A DNA stretch of 64,000 nt from Datura wrightii (lineage: Eukaryota; Streptophyta; Magnoliopsida; Solanales; Solanaceae), in contig JASDFA010000020.1 of NCBI GenBank assembly GCA_035772735.1, forward strand, positions 13,681,501-13,745,500, in the 5' to 3' direction. Shown here in pieces: positions 12,924 to 20,681 of the stretch. The position numbers and the translations under genes are program-made. Numbering within the stretch: position 1 is the stretch's first letter; every line of letters begins with the position of its first letter. The notes under the pieces are model-generated. The model made no database searches, was not told where the DNA came from, and saw only the letters and a program-made list of their open reading frames with translations.

Positions 12924-14408
12924 TCAATATTTGTATCTGGAGAGGTAGTCTGCAATTGTATTTCTTTCAGTTTTGATAATCTCAATTGTAAATGAAAAAT
13001 TTAGTATATTTAAAACTAATCTTCTTATTTCTTTTGTTGTGACTGAATCTTGTACCTTTTTAGTTATCCACCATTTAACTTGTGTATTATCTGTTCTAAC
13101 AATAAATTTGTTATAAACAATGTATGGTTCAAATGCTAATAAACATTTATATAATGCAAATAATTCTTTTCTATTTATCTCCCATTTTATTTGTGGTTCA
13201 GTATATGACCCTGAGTAGTATCTACAATGGTGTTCTATTTTTTCATTTTTATATTTATATTTTAATACTCCTCTATAGCTGTGGTCACTGGAATCTGTTT
13301 CCACTATATAACTAAACTGTCTATTTTCGTCTGGAAAATATAGTTTTGGTAGGTTTTTACACATGTCTTTTATCTTTTTTATATGGTTTTTATCTTTTTC
13401 ATCAAAATAGTATTCTATGTCCTTTTTTAATTTTTTCTGTAATGGTTTTAAGTTTTCTGCTAACTTTGGTACATACTCTCGTACTTGGTTAACTAATCCT
13501 AAAAAGGATTGTAATTTTTTCTTGGTATCTAATAATTCTTTAGAATTAATTATTTTTTGTACTATATGTGTTTGCATTTTTATTCCATTCTTATCTATTT
13601 GTATTCCTAGGAATTCTATTTGATTTTTTAATATTTCAGCCTTTTTTCTACTTAAGCTTATTCCTGATATCTCTATTATATGCATAATTTTTTCTAATAA
13701 TTTTATATGTTCTTCTTTTGTTCTTGAATAAAGTAGTATATCATCTATGTATACTATGCAATTTTCTAGTTGATTAAAGTAGATATCCATAAAATGTTGA
13801 TATCTACCTGGTGCGTTTTTATATCCAAAAGGTAGTACATTCCATTCATAAAATCCTTGTGGTACAGTAAATGCTTTTAATTGTTTTGATTCCTCTTCTA
13901 GTTTTAGATGGTAAAATCCTGATTTACAATCAAATTTACTAAAATAATTGTATCCTTGTATCTGTCTTACTTTTAGTATTTTGTTTGGTATTGGGTAGTT
14001 ATATGTTTTAGTTTTTGCATTTAAATTTCTATAATCTATAACCATTCTGCTTTTTCCTTTTTTTTGTTCACTATGTTTATTTACTATAAATGCTGGAGTA
14101 TTATGTTTACTGTTACTTTCTTGTATATAATTGTTTTCTAGTAATTCTTTTATATGCATTTGAAATTCTTTTTGGTCTTCAAAATTATACCTCAGTGGTT
14201 TCTGTGTTATTATACTATTTTCATCTATTAGTTCAATTTTTATCTTTGTCTTATGTTTTTCCCATCCTTGTAACGGATTTTCATTATATAATGAATTTAA
14301 CTTATTTTGTAATGCTTGTATTCTATCTATTGTGAATATTATAATTTCTATTTTGTGATCACTTGGCGTTATATTTTCTAATTTTTGGGTAATTTTTTTA
14401 CTTTTTTT
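12924..14408 (-). CDS. Reverse transcriptase and RNase H, pararetroviral
   Basis: This is the polymerase domain that copies the viral RNA. Counting from the internal Met at 14159, it shows the FDCKSGFYH motif (76-84), LPFGYKNAP (109-117) and the catalytic YIDD (137-140). RNase H follows, with acidic residues in VETDSSDHS, INRKELFAL, VRTDNT and IADYLSR. It ends at 12924 without an integrase. The frame is open upstream only to 14408, where it meets the protease ORF in another frame across a run of nine A residues. Either a one-base change in that run separated a single protease-RT ORF, or a frameshift is used; related viruses have one ORF, so a mutation is more likely. No other break is seen in the RT-RNase H part. 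Confidence 0.95.
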   Translation of the reverse strand, partial: KKSKKITQKLENITPSDHKIEIIIFTIDRIQALQNKLNSLYNENPLQGWEKHKTKIKIELIDENSIITQKPLRYNFEDQKEFQMHIKELLENNYIQESNSKHNTPAFIVNKHSEQKKGKSRMVIDYRNLNAKTKTYNYPIPNKILKVRQIQGYNYFSKFDCKSGFYHLKLEEESKQLKAFTVPQGFYEWNVLPFGYKNAPGRYQHFMDIYFNQLENCIVYIDDILLYSRTKEEHIKLLEKIMHIIEISGISLSRKKAEILKNQIEFLGIQIDKNGIKMQTHIVQKIINSKELLDTKKKLQSFLGLVNQVREYVPKLAENLKPLQKKLKKDIEYYFDEKDKNHIKKIKDMCKNLPKLYFPDENRQFSYIVETDSSDHSYRGVLKYKYKNEKIEHHCRYYSGSYTEPQIKWEINRKELFALYKCLLAFEPYIVYNKFIVRTDNTQVKWWITKKVQDSVTTKEIRRLVLNILNFSFTIEIIKTERNTIADYLSRYKY

Positions 14409-14826
14409 TTATCCATGGTGTATTTTTTCTTACCTTGTTACTAACTCTTTTTGCTCCTACTTTCTTATTACATGGGGTAGTAAACCACCAATGTGTTTTT
14501 GTTATGGTATGTGGGTATAGTTTTTCTAAAAAGGGCATTCCTAATAGTATATCCTTATTAGTAAATTCATAACTATACATTTCTTCTATTGTTAATATTT
14601 TATCCCATATTTGTATTTTTATGTTTTTAGCCTTATGTGTTATCATACTTCCTTCATTATTAAATCCGGTAACTATTAATGGTGTTTTCAATTTTTCCCA
14701 TTTATTATCTGGTAAACAGTTATATTTACACATATTTGCTTCTGCTCCTGTATCTATCATAGGTGTGTAGTATCTATTATAATATCCTTCTGCTATAATT
14801 TTTGTTAATATATAGATTTTTGGCAT
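14398..14826 (-). CDS. Aspartic protease, pararetroviral
   Basis: A 142-residue retropepsin-like domain that would process the viral polyproteins. The catalytic motif is DTG at residues 25-27 (in TPMIDTGAEANM), followed by a hydrophobic-hydrophobic-Gly element in DILLGMPFLEKL near residue 95. It starts at the ATG at 14826, four bases after the stop of the movement-protein ORF, in keeping with coupled translation. The ORF ends in three Lys codons and TAA at 14400-14398, inside an A-rich stretch where the RT frame takes over. In related viruses protease and RT form one protein, so this ORF is probably the N-terminal part of a broken pol. Confidence 0.88.
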   Translation of the reverse strand: MPKIYILTKIIAEGYYNRYYTPMIDTGAEANMCKYNCLPDNKWEKLKTPLIVTGFNNEGSMITHKAKNIKIQIWDKILTIEEMYSYEFTNKDILLGMPFLEKLYPHTITKTHWWFTTPCNKKVGAKRVSNKVRKNTPWIKKK

Positions 14827-14830
14827 TATT

Positions 14831-16084
14831 TTATATCAAAGTTCTTTTAATAATTATCTTCTTATTTTCATAATGTATCATTAGTTGTTTTTCATCTAAA
14901 TTATAAGGTTTTACTGTTTCTAGCCATCTTATTCCTAAAGTAATATTATCTTTTCCTTGATATATTTTGAATTTTATTTTTATTGGTACTCCTCCAATAA
15001 TTAATTCTTGTTCTGTACTGTGTTCTATATTTGTCAGTATTCTAGGTAATTCTGTATTTATATTTTCATTTTTATTGATTTCTTCTTCTTTTACTAATTC
15101 TCTTGTAATATAGTTTTCAATTTGTCCTGTGTCTATTATTATTAAATACTTTCGTTGATCTAGTATTCCTGTTATATAATATTGGTAAGGTTGTATTTCG
15201 TTTATTTTTTGTTCTAATAATTTTGGTTGTAATTCATAGTCTATCCTTCTTGAGGTACTACTTCTTGATGATGATGGTGTATCATAATTTATTCTTTTTG
15301 ATGTACTTAGTCTTTCTTTTACTATTTCTAAATCTTCTTCAATATCTATTTCTTTATAACTATAATCATTATTATCAATGATAGTAACTATTTTGTCAAA
15401 AGGGTTTTCTATCTTAATTCTTTGAATCTTATTTCTAGCCATTATTTTATGTTTTGTTGTTAGTACATATAAATTTTTACATCTTGCTGTAAATACTTTA
15501 CTGCCTGGTGCTAATTCTATTCCTGACATTTTCCAGTATAATACTAATGATTTATCTATATTTCTATCGTCCAAGGCTACTGAATAATTTGCACTTATTA
15601 TAAATTTAATTTTTTGGTATATTAGATTTCCTTTAACTGCACTTATTATACTTTTCTCTATAGGGTGAATTATTCTATCATCTGCTAAATATATTTCTAT
15701 TGGTGTATCTATTCCTTCTCTGAAACATGCTTTTATTAGTATTTCTGTTCCTCCTAGGTGTACGTATTTTATTGGATTCTTAGCCTTTATTTCTTGGATT
15801 TCTTTATTTATTATCTTTTTATTTATTATGGGTATTTTAGCTTTTCCTTGAGTATATTTACAGTCTATTATGTGTTCTTTTTGGCTTACTACATAATATT
15901 CTTCTTGTTTTATCTTAAAGAAATTTCTTAATTTGGGTACTTCTAGTATTTTATCTATGCTTAAATCTAATTCTTTTCCTTTTATTTGTTCAAACATATT
16001 GTTGTCAAATATTATTTTTTGTTCTGTACTTTCACTGTCTTGGTATTCTTCTTTACTTATTATTCTTATATCTTTCTCAGTCAT
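14831..16084 (-). CDS. Movement protein with C-terminal protease-like domain
   Basis: A 417-residue intact ORF. Residues 100-230 carry 30K-superfamily movement-protein features, notably YVHLGGTEI (108-115) and ACFREGIDTPIEIYLADD (119-136). Proteins of this family modify plasmodesmata for cell-to-cell spread. A Ser/Arg-rich linker (about 269-280) follows. Residues 300-410 then look like a second retropepsin fold: LIIIDTGQIENYI with DTG at 318-320, and ITLGIRWLE at 381-389, which corresponds to the conserved ILG..WL element of retroelement proteases. The real viral protease is encoded separately just downstream. The ATG overlaps the end of the coat-protein frame in ATGACTGA. Whether the second domain is catalytic cannot be told. 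Confidence 0.85.
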   Translation of the reverse strand: MTEKDIRIISKEEYQDSESTEQKIIFDNNMFEQIKGKELDLSIDKILEVPKLRNFFKIKQEEYYVVSQKEHIIDCKYTQGKAKIPIINKKIINKEIQEIKAKNPIKYVHLGGTEILIKACFREGIDTPIEIYLADDRIIHPIEKSIISAVKGNLIYQKIKFIISANYSVALDDRNIDKSLVLYWKMSGIELAPGSKVFTARCKNLYVLTTKHKIMARNKIQRIKIENPFDKIVTIIDNNDYSYKEIDIEEDLEIVKERLSTSKRINYDTPSSSRSSTSRRIDYELQPKLLEQKINEIQPYQYYITGILDQRKYLIIIDTGQIENYITRELVKEEEINKNENINTELPRILTNIEHSTEQELIIGGVPIKIKFKIYQGKDNITLGIRWLETVKPYNLDEKQLMIHYENKKIIIKRTLI

Positions 16085-17847
16085 TATCTGTCTCGTATTC
16101 TTTTATCTCATTTTCAGTTTCTGTTTTTTCATATTCTGTTAATTCATATATGCTATCGTCATCGTTTAAATCGTAGTCTATATATTCTAGTTGTTTGTAT
16201 TTTTCATTTTCTATTATTACTTTTGATATTTGTTTTTTTAGTTAGATTTCTAGGTATTTTACAATTTCTAGCCAAATGTCCTATTTTGCCACAGTTGTAG
16301 CATTTACATTCTGTTATATTTTTCTTAGTCCTATGAGGTCTTTTTTGTTTGTAATTTTTTATATAATACTTTTTCCTTGGTTTCTTATACTTGTATTTTG
16401 TCCTAAATGGTCTGTATTTTTTGATTCTTTTCTTGTATTTATATTTGTTTGTACATCCAAATTGTGGTGCTGTTTTTGTTGTACAACATGCTAAGTTTTT
16501 TATTAAGATTTTTTTCATTTTTATGTCTTCCTTATGTTTTTCACATAATTTTGTAAACCATTTTTGTAAGAATTTTATTCTAGCTCCTAGTGTATCTATT
16601 AATCCTGATTCCTGCCATTTTTTAGTTATTTTTGAACTAAAGGGTTCTGGTAATTTTGCGTAATATAATTTTCTTATTTCTCTGCTTTCTTCATTCGTAT
16701 ATAATCCTTTATAGTAGTATTCTTTAAATGCACATGTATATTCATCTATATAACTCATTTTACATATACTTAATTAATTTATTAGATTCCTATTTAGTGC
16801 CTTGTCTTTTTGTCGTTCATCTATTTCAGTTGCCATGCTACTAAATTCGTTTCTTATTGCCATTTCATATTTGTTTAATATATCTATAGATGTTGCAGCT
16901 ACTTCATTATTGGGTTTCTTATTATTTCTTAGTGTTTCTAAACTTTCTGCTGATAAGTTTTGTAACCATATTTTTGTTGTTCCTATGAGTGTTCTTTCTA
17001 TATATCCAGGGGAATCTGCTACTGATATTTTATTATCTATTAGTTGTTTTGAAATATATCCTTTCCATAATTGGATTGTTTTATTTGTATCTGCTACACA
17101 ATCTAGATCTATGAAGTTATATTGTTCTATGTTTTGCCTAGGTGTCCAGTTCCTATTCAATCTTTTATCCCATAATGTTTTACTTCTATTTTCTCTTTCG
17201 TAAGTATAATAAATTGGGCTAGTATCTAATCTTTTTGGGCTTTTAGTTCCTGATGTGCTAGGTTTTTCATCTACATCTTCCACATTAATTTTTATAGTAT
17301 TTTCTTTTTCTATTAGGTTAGTATATGTTTCTGAAGTTTCTGAATATTGACCTAGATCTGCTTCTGAATTTTCATTATTTTGTTCATTTATTTCATCTAT
17401 TCCTATTCTAGGTTGGTCTTCTAATATACTTGTTTCTTCTAGTAATGTTTTAAAATTTTCTATTTCTTCTGTGAGTTTTAATTCTTCACGTTGTTTTTCT
17501 CTAGCTTTTAATTTTTCTTCATACAATTGTTTAAGTTTTTCCAATTCTTTTTCTAATTCTTGGATTCTCGTATCTTTTTCTTCTTTAATCTGTTGTACTT
17601 CTATTTGGGCTTGTTTTTTAATTTTTTCTATTTCTTTTTTCCTATCTATCTCTTCATTTTCTTTATTAATTCTTACCATTGCTGTTAAGCTATCTTCTAG
17701 TTTTGCCGATTCTTTTTCTAACATTAAATATAATTGATCTCCTATTTTTTTAAATCTCCTTCCTAAGCTTGAGTGTATAATTTTTATTTCTAGTCCTTTT
17801 TGACTCATCTATTTTTCTTCTTCTAGGGCATATTCTTCTTTATTCAT
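16077..17847 (-). pseudogene. Coat protein (gag-like), two stops and a frameshift
   Basis: The capsid gene. The ATG at 17847 overlaps the stop of the preceding small ORF. After 12 codons there is an in-frame TAG, then 344 codons with a strong coiled-coil Glu/Lys region (about residues 50-130), then a TAA at 16776-16774. The same frame continues into the conserved caulimovirid coat segment around YTCAFKEYYYKGLY, a Lys/Arg/Tyr-rich nucleic-acid-binding stretch and a CCHC zinc knuckle, CYNCGKIGHLARNC (about 16303-16262). Near 16206 the frame is lost, while an adjacent frame encodes a very acidic tail ending at 16077; acidic coat tails are usual in this family. One base change near 16206-16240 therefore seems to have broken the end. 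Confidence 0.82.
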
Positions 17848-18062
17848 GGTAATTCGTGTTGTAATTTATATTCTAGGCTTTGTAGTTGTCCTTCTAAATA
17901 AAATATTTCTTTTCTTTGTGCTTTAATTGATGTTTTACATACTCCTACAACTATGTTATAGTTTAATCTCTTTTTTCCAAATTCGATTTCATTTATTATT
18001 TCATTTATTTTATTAAGTAGTTGTTGCTTGTACTCTTCATTGTTGTTGATATTGTCTTTCAT
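17844..18062 (-). CDS. Small viral ORF 3, unknown function
   Basis: A 72-residue ORF, mostly predicted helix, with a Glu/Lys/Leu-rich C-terminal half (IFYLEGQLQSLEYKL) that could form a coiled coil. Its ATG overlaps the stop of small ORF 2 by four bases, and its own TGA overlaps the coat ATG by four bases. This ATGA chain is typical of termination-reinitiation on a caulimovirid RNA. Position and size would suit a virion-associated or aphid-factor-type protein, but I see no motif that proves it. Confidence 0.6.
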   Translation of the reverse strand: MKDNINNNEEYKQQLLNKINEIINEIEFGKKRLNYNIVVGVCKTSIKAQRKEIFYLEGQLQSLEYKLQHELP

Positions 18063-18262
18063 GTTTTCTTTTTTAGATATTTTATATAATTATATTCTGT
18101 TTTTGAAATTAGATCTATTAAGTATTCAAGTCTAATATCATCTGTTTTGCTTGAGCTTAATTGCTTATATTCGGGATATAGTAATTTTAATTGCTTTTTT
18201 AATTCTTTGACTTTTTTGTGAATATGTCCTTTCTTTGGTCTATGTAGTTTTTTGTTATCCAT
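18059..18262 (-). CDS. Small viral ORF 2, basic, unknown function
   Basis: A 67-residue ORF with a highly basic N-terminus (MDNKKLHRPKKGHIHKKVKE) and a helical remainder. Its start shares one base with the stop of ORF 1 (TAATG), and its end overlaps the start of ORF 3 (ATGA). The basic head suggests nucleic-acid binding. It is not recognised as a known family. Confidence 0.6.
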   Translation of the reverse strand: MDNKKLHRPKKGHIHKKVKELKKQLKLLYPEYKQLSSSKTDDIRLEYLIDLISKTEYNYIKYLKKKT

Positions 18263-18480
18263 TATTTGTTATCGGGGTCTTGTGTAAACATTTTATTGTA
18301 ATATTTATTTTTTAATGGCTCTATCCTTTGTATTTCTTTTATGTTTTCTAGTGCATATTCTAAATGTTCTAGATTTCTTTCTCTTATGTAATCACTTATA
18401 TTAGTTTCTAACAAAATTACTAATAGTCTTATATTTTCCATAGTTTCTAACCAATATTCCATATATTCATAGTTTATCAT
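18262..18480 (-). CDS. Small viral ORF 1, unknown function
   Basis: A 72-residue ORF, the first substantial one after the leader. It is rich in Glu, Leu and Ile, predicted helical and acidic, with no recognised motif. The stop TAA shares a base with the ATG of ORF 2. The three small ORFs survive without stops while the larger coat and transactivator genes are broken, but they are short, so this proves little. Confidence 0.58.
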   Translation of the reverse strand: MINYEYMEYWLETMENIRLLVILLETNISDYIRERNLEHLEYALENIKEIQRIEPLKNKYYNKMFTQDPDNK

Positions 18481-19054
18481 TATTAATCTGAATTTATATT
18501 TAGTTCATATAGATCTATAATATCTGAATCAAGGGTTCAGAGTGTATCTAGGATAAGTATTTTATATCTATGATCTTTATCCAGTAGGTACGAATTCATC
18601 TTTTGAATGTTTTCTAAACATAATATTCCCTCTAATCTCTTTAGGTATTATTAGAAATTATCCGGTTATTATAACGTTACTTTGAATAATCTTTTTCGGT
18701 CACTACTATGCGTTTTCAGCTTTGATCAGTTACCCTAACATTGCCTCAACTTTGTGTACGCCCCTAAAACGGCTCTCTTGGCCTCACCGGTTTCCACCTT
18801 AGGATGACATAGTCTGGGCTTACTTATTCTCAGCTTACTGGCCTCGTACATAGCAAACTTAATCAAGATTTATTGATTATAACGGCATAATAAGTAGATA
18901 ATATCACATAATACTTAGGAGATTATAAGGAATATAAAAGTTTAGCTATTCATATTTATGAATTTATATACCTTATTTTGTAGATCTGCATCGTTGCTAG
19001 TTTTCTCCATAGCTTGATATTTTTTGGGTAGTTTTTATTTTATTTTATGTGCTA
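18481..19054 (-). other. Leader region of the pararetrovirus
   Basis: About 570 bp between the primer site and the first small ORF. It contains short clustered ATG/stop combinations and a GC-richer patch (about 18750-18850). Caulimovirid leaders of this size usually form a large stem-loop bypassed by ribosome shunting; I did not fold it and cannot confirm that. No gene is seen. Confidence 0.5.
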
Positions 19055-19066
19055 GCTCTGATACCA
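19055..19066 (-). promoter_or_regulatory. tRNA-Met primer binding site of the pararetrovirus
   Basis: The minus strand reads TGGTATCAGAGC, complementary to initiator tRNA-Met, the primer of nearly all caulimovirids. It lies 5' of all viral ORFs and downstream of the promoter-like repeat block, as expected. By convention it would mark nucleotide 1 of the circular genome. Confidence 0.88.
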
Positions 19067-19142
19067 AATTGGGGGGTTGCGGAATTAGAGAGAAGATTTT
19101 TGGTTTTGTGTGCGGATATCCTCAATTGTGAGGATCCTTTGA

Positions 19143-19150
19143 ATTTATAG
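19143..19150 (-). promoter_or_regulatory. Candidate viral TATA box
   Basis: The minus strand reads CTATAAAT here, about 80 bases upstream of the primer site and just downstream of the 63-bp tandem repeats. It is in the right interval (after TAV, before the primer site) for the pregenomic RNA promoter. No transcript evidence is available. Confidence 0.4.
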
Positions 19151-19157
19151 AATTTAC

Positions 19158-19283
19158 AAATGGCCTTACTGTTTACATACGACCTTTACTATACGACCTT
19201 TACTGTACGACCTTTACTGTAAATGGCCTTACTGTTTACATACGACCTTTACTATACGACCTTTATTGTATGACCTTTACTGT
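19158..19283 (-). repeat. Two 63-bp tandem repeats in the viral promoter region
   Basis: Two units begin AAATGGCCTTACTG at 19158 and 19221. Each contains three copies of a submotif close to ACGACCTTTACT at short spacing. They lie between the transactivator gene and the putative TATA box, where caulimovirids carry enhancer elements. Enhancer function is an inference from position. Confidence 0.75.
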
Positions 19284-19348
19284 TTGTACAATATTTGACT
19301 CTTAGTATTTATACAGTAAATTGACTCTTACTATTTACTACTATTTAC

Positions 19349-19783
19349 TTTACGACTTATTTCAACAAAACAAAAACTTTAAAAACTTTACAGATACACA
19401 TATCTTTTTTCTTCATATCTTTTTCTTTATGTCGCCTTCCTTTTTATGTCATTGTCATTCCAGCTGAACTTCTGGTAGCTGCTTGTTATCTTCACCCTGG
19501 CATTTTGAACAGTGGTGATCTGGGTATTTTTGTCCTATAGTTTTACAGTATCTTGTCAGAAGTGCTAGAGAAATGTAGTTCTTCCGTATAGCTCTTGTTG
19601 TGGGTATCTCTTCTGGTTTAAGCAGACTAAGTATCCACTGGCGTAGTTCTTCCATGTCTGCTTCTTTATGCTCTCTCGAGTTTGCATATATCATTGTCTG
19701 GTCTCTTACATAATAGCTCCAGATAGAATTCCTATTTAAGTAATTATTGGCTAGTTCGTTTAATATTGTAGCTAAGCCAATAA
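19349..19783 (-). repeat. Right terminal direct repeat of the pararetrovirus
   Basis: The second copy of the transactivator C-terminal region, collinear with 11635-12069. Its right end at 19783 fuses directly to integrase coding sequence of element E. Because of this repeat the integrate holds more than one genome length. Confidence 0.88.
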
Positions 19784-20381
19784 CTTCTCTGATGAGATGT
19801 ACCTTCTGCATAGCTTCATGAACCGAGTCTGGCTTGATTATATAAGCTTCACCAACTTCAAACCACCCAATAGGAGATCTGCATCTCCTACCATATAATG
19901 CCTCAAACGGGGCCATCTGGATACTGGAGTGGTAGTTGTTGTTGTACGCAAACTCGATAAGAGGAAAGTGGTCGTCCCAATTGCCCTTGAAATCGATCGT
20001 GCATGCTCTCAACATATCTTCTAGGGTTTGAATAGTCCACTCAACTTGCCCATCTGTCTGTGGATGAAAAGTTGTGCTGAACTTGACCTGGGTACCAAGT
20101 CCCTTCTGAAAAGACTTCCAGAAATGTGAGGTGAACTAGGTACCTCTGTCTGAAATAATGGATAATGGCACCCCATGAAGTCTAACCAACTCCCGGATAT
20201 AAAGCCTAGCATAGTCCTCAGCTGAATTTGAAGTTTTAACTGGGAGGAAATGTGCTGACTTAGTCATTCGGTATACTACTACCTAGATAGAATCATGTCG
20301 CCGATGAGTTCGAGGTAGACCCGTAATAAAGTCCATATTCACTTATTCCCACTTCCACGTGGGTATGCTGATATCCTGGGT
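19784..20381 (-). pseudogene. Integrase core/C-terminal part of element E
   Basis: Minus-strand chromovirus integrase, entering near 20381 at the TQDISIPTWKW segment. It passes MDFITGLPRT, LYIRELVRLHGVP, SIISDRG and FHPQTDGQVE, and ends in LIRE at the virus junction (19784). Several in-frame stops occur, for example after TWKWE and DSI. The last part (20015-19784) is open and runs in frame into viral transactivator sequence, giving a chimeric 186-codon ORF that ends at 19455. The partner fragment is at 11634-11225. Confidence 0.82.
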
Positions 20382-20681
20382 CATTTTACAGCATTTTCGA
20401 TGCTTAAAACCAAGAAACTATGCACATTGCGGGTATGTTTATGTAGATAGGATGTGTTTGTGTTGAATGTTGCAGAAAAACAGGTTTGGAATGGGAAATA
20501 GGCAAAGCAAGGCAGAAAAGGGCTGAAATGTAGGCTGCCAGGCACTTCATGATTCGTCGTCCCAAGGAACGACTCATGCCTGGAGTCGTGGGGAGAAGAT
20601 CAAGTTTAATGCTAAAGAAACAGTGCACTCAACAGATTAAAGGCATGATTCGTTGCGTCTGGTAACGAGTAATTGAGCCAG

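Larger units (their letters stand above)
11635..19783 (-). mobile_element. Endogenous pararetrovirus (solendovirus/cavemovirus-like)
   Basis: This is a complete, slightly longer than unit-length caulimovirid genome on the minus strand. One unit is 7714 bp, the offset between the 435-bp direct repeats at its ends. Transcription order is primer site (19066-19055), leader, three small ORFs, coat protein, movement protein, protease, RT/RNase H and transactivator. There is no integrase and no LTR, as expected for Caulimoviridae. Coat before movement protein, a separate transactivator and a 7.7-kb unit favour a Solendovirus- or Cavemovirus-type virus. The block is clearly more AT-rich than its surroundings. 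It lies in the integrase gene of element E without a target duplication and with about 70 bp of host sequence lost. Stops and frameshifts make the copy defective. Confidence 0.93.

Noticed and set aside
15933..17737. Several plus-strand ORFs with hydrophobic, membrane-like translations
   Set aside because: They are antisense shadows of the AT-rich viral coat and movement genes; A-rich coding strands give Phe/Leu/Ile-rich complements.
19055..19066. Possible tRNA-Met gene
   Set aside because: Only the 12-base primer complement is present; there is no tRNA cloverleaf around it or around the other primer sites.
11635..19783. LTR retrotransposon interpretation of the terminal repeats
   Set aside because: The repeats contain coding sequence, lack TG...CA ends and an adjoining primer site, and the element has no integrase but has movement protein and transactivator.
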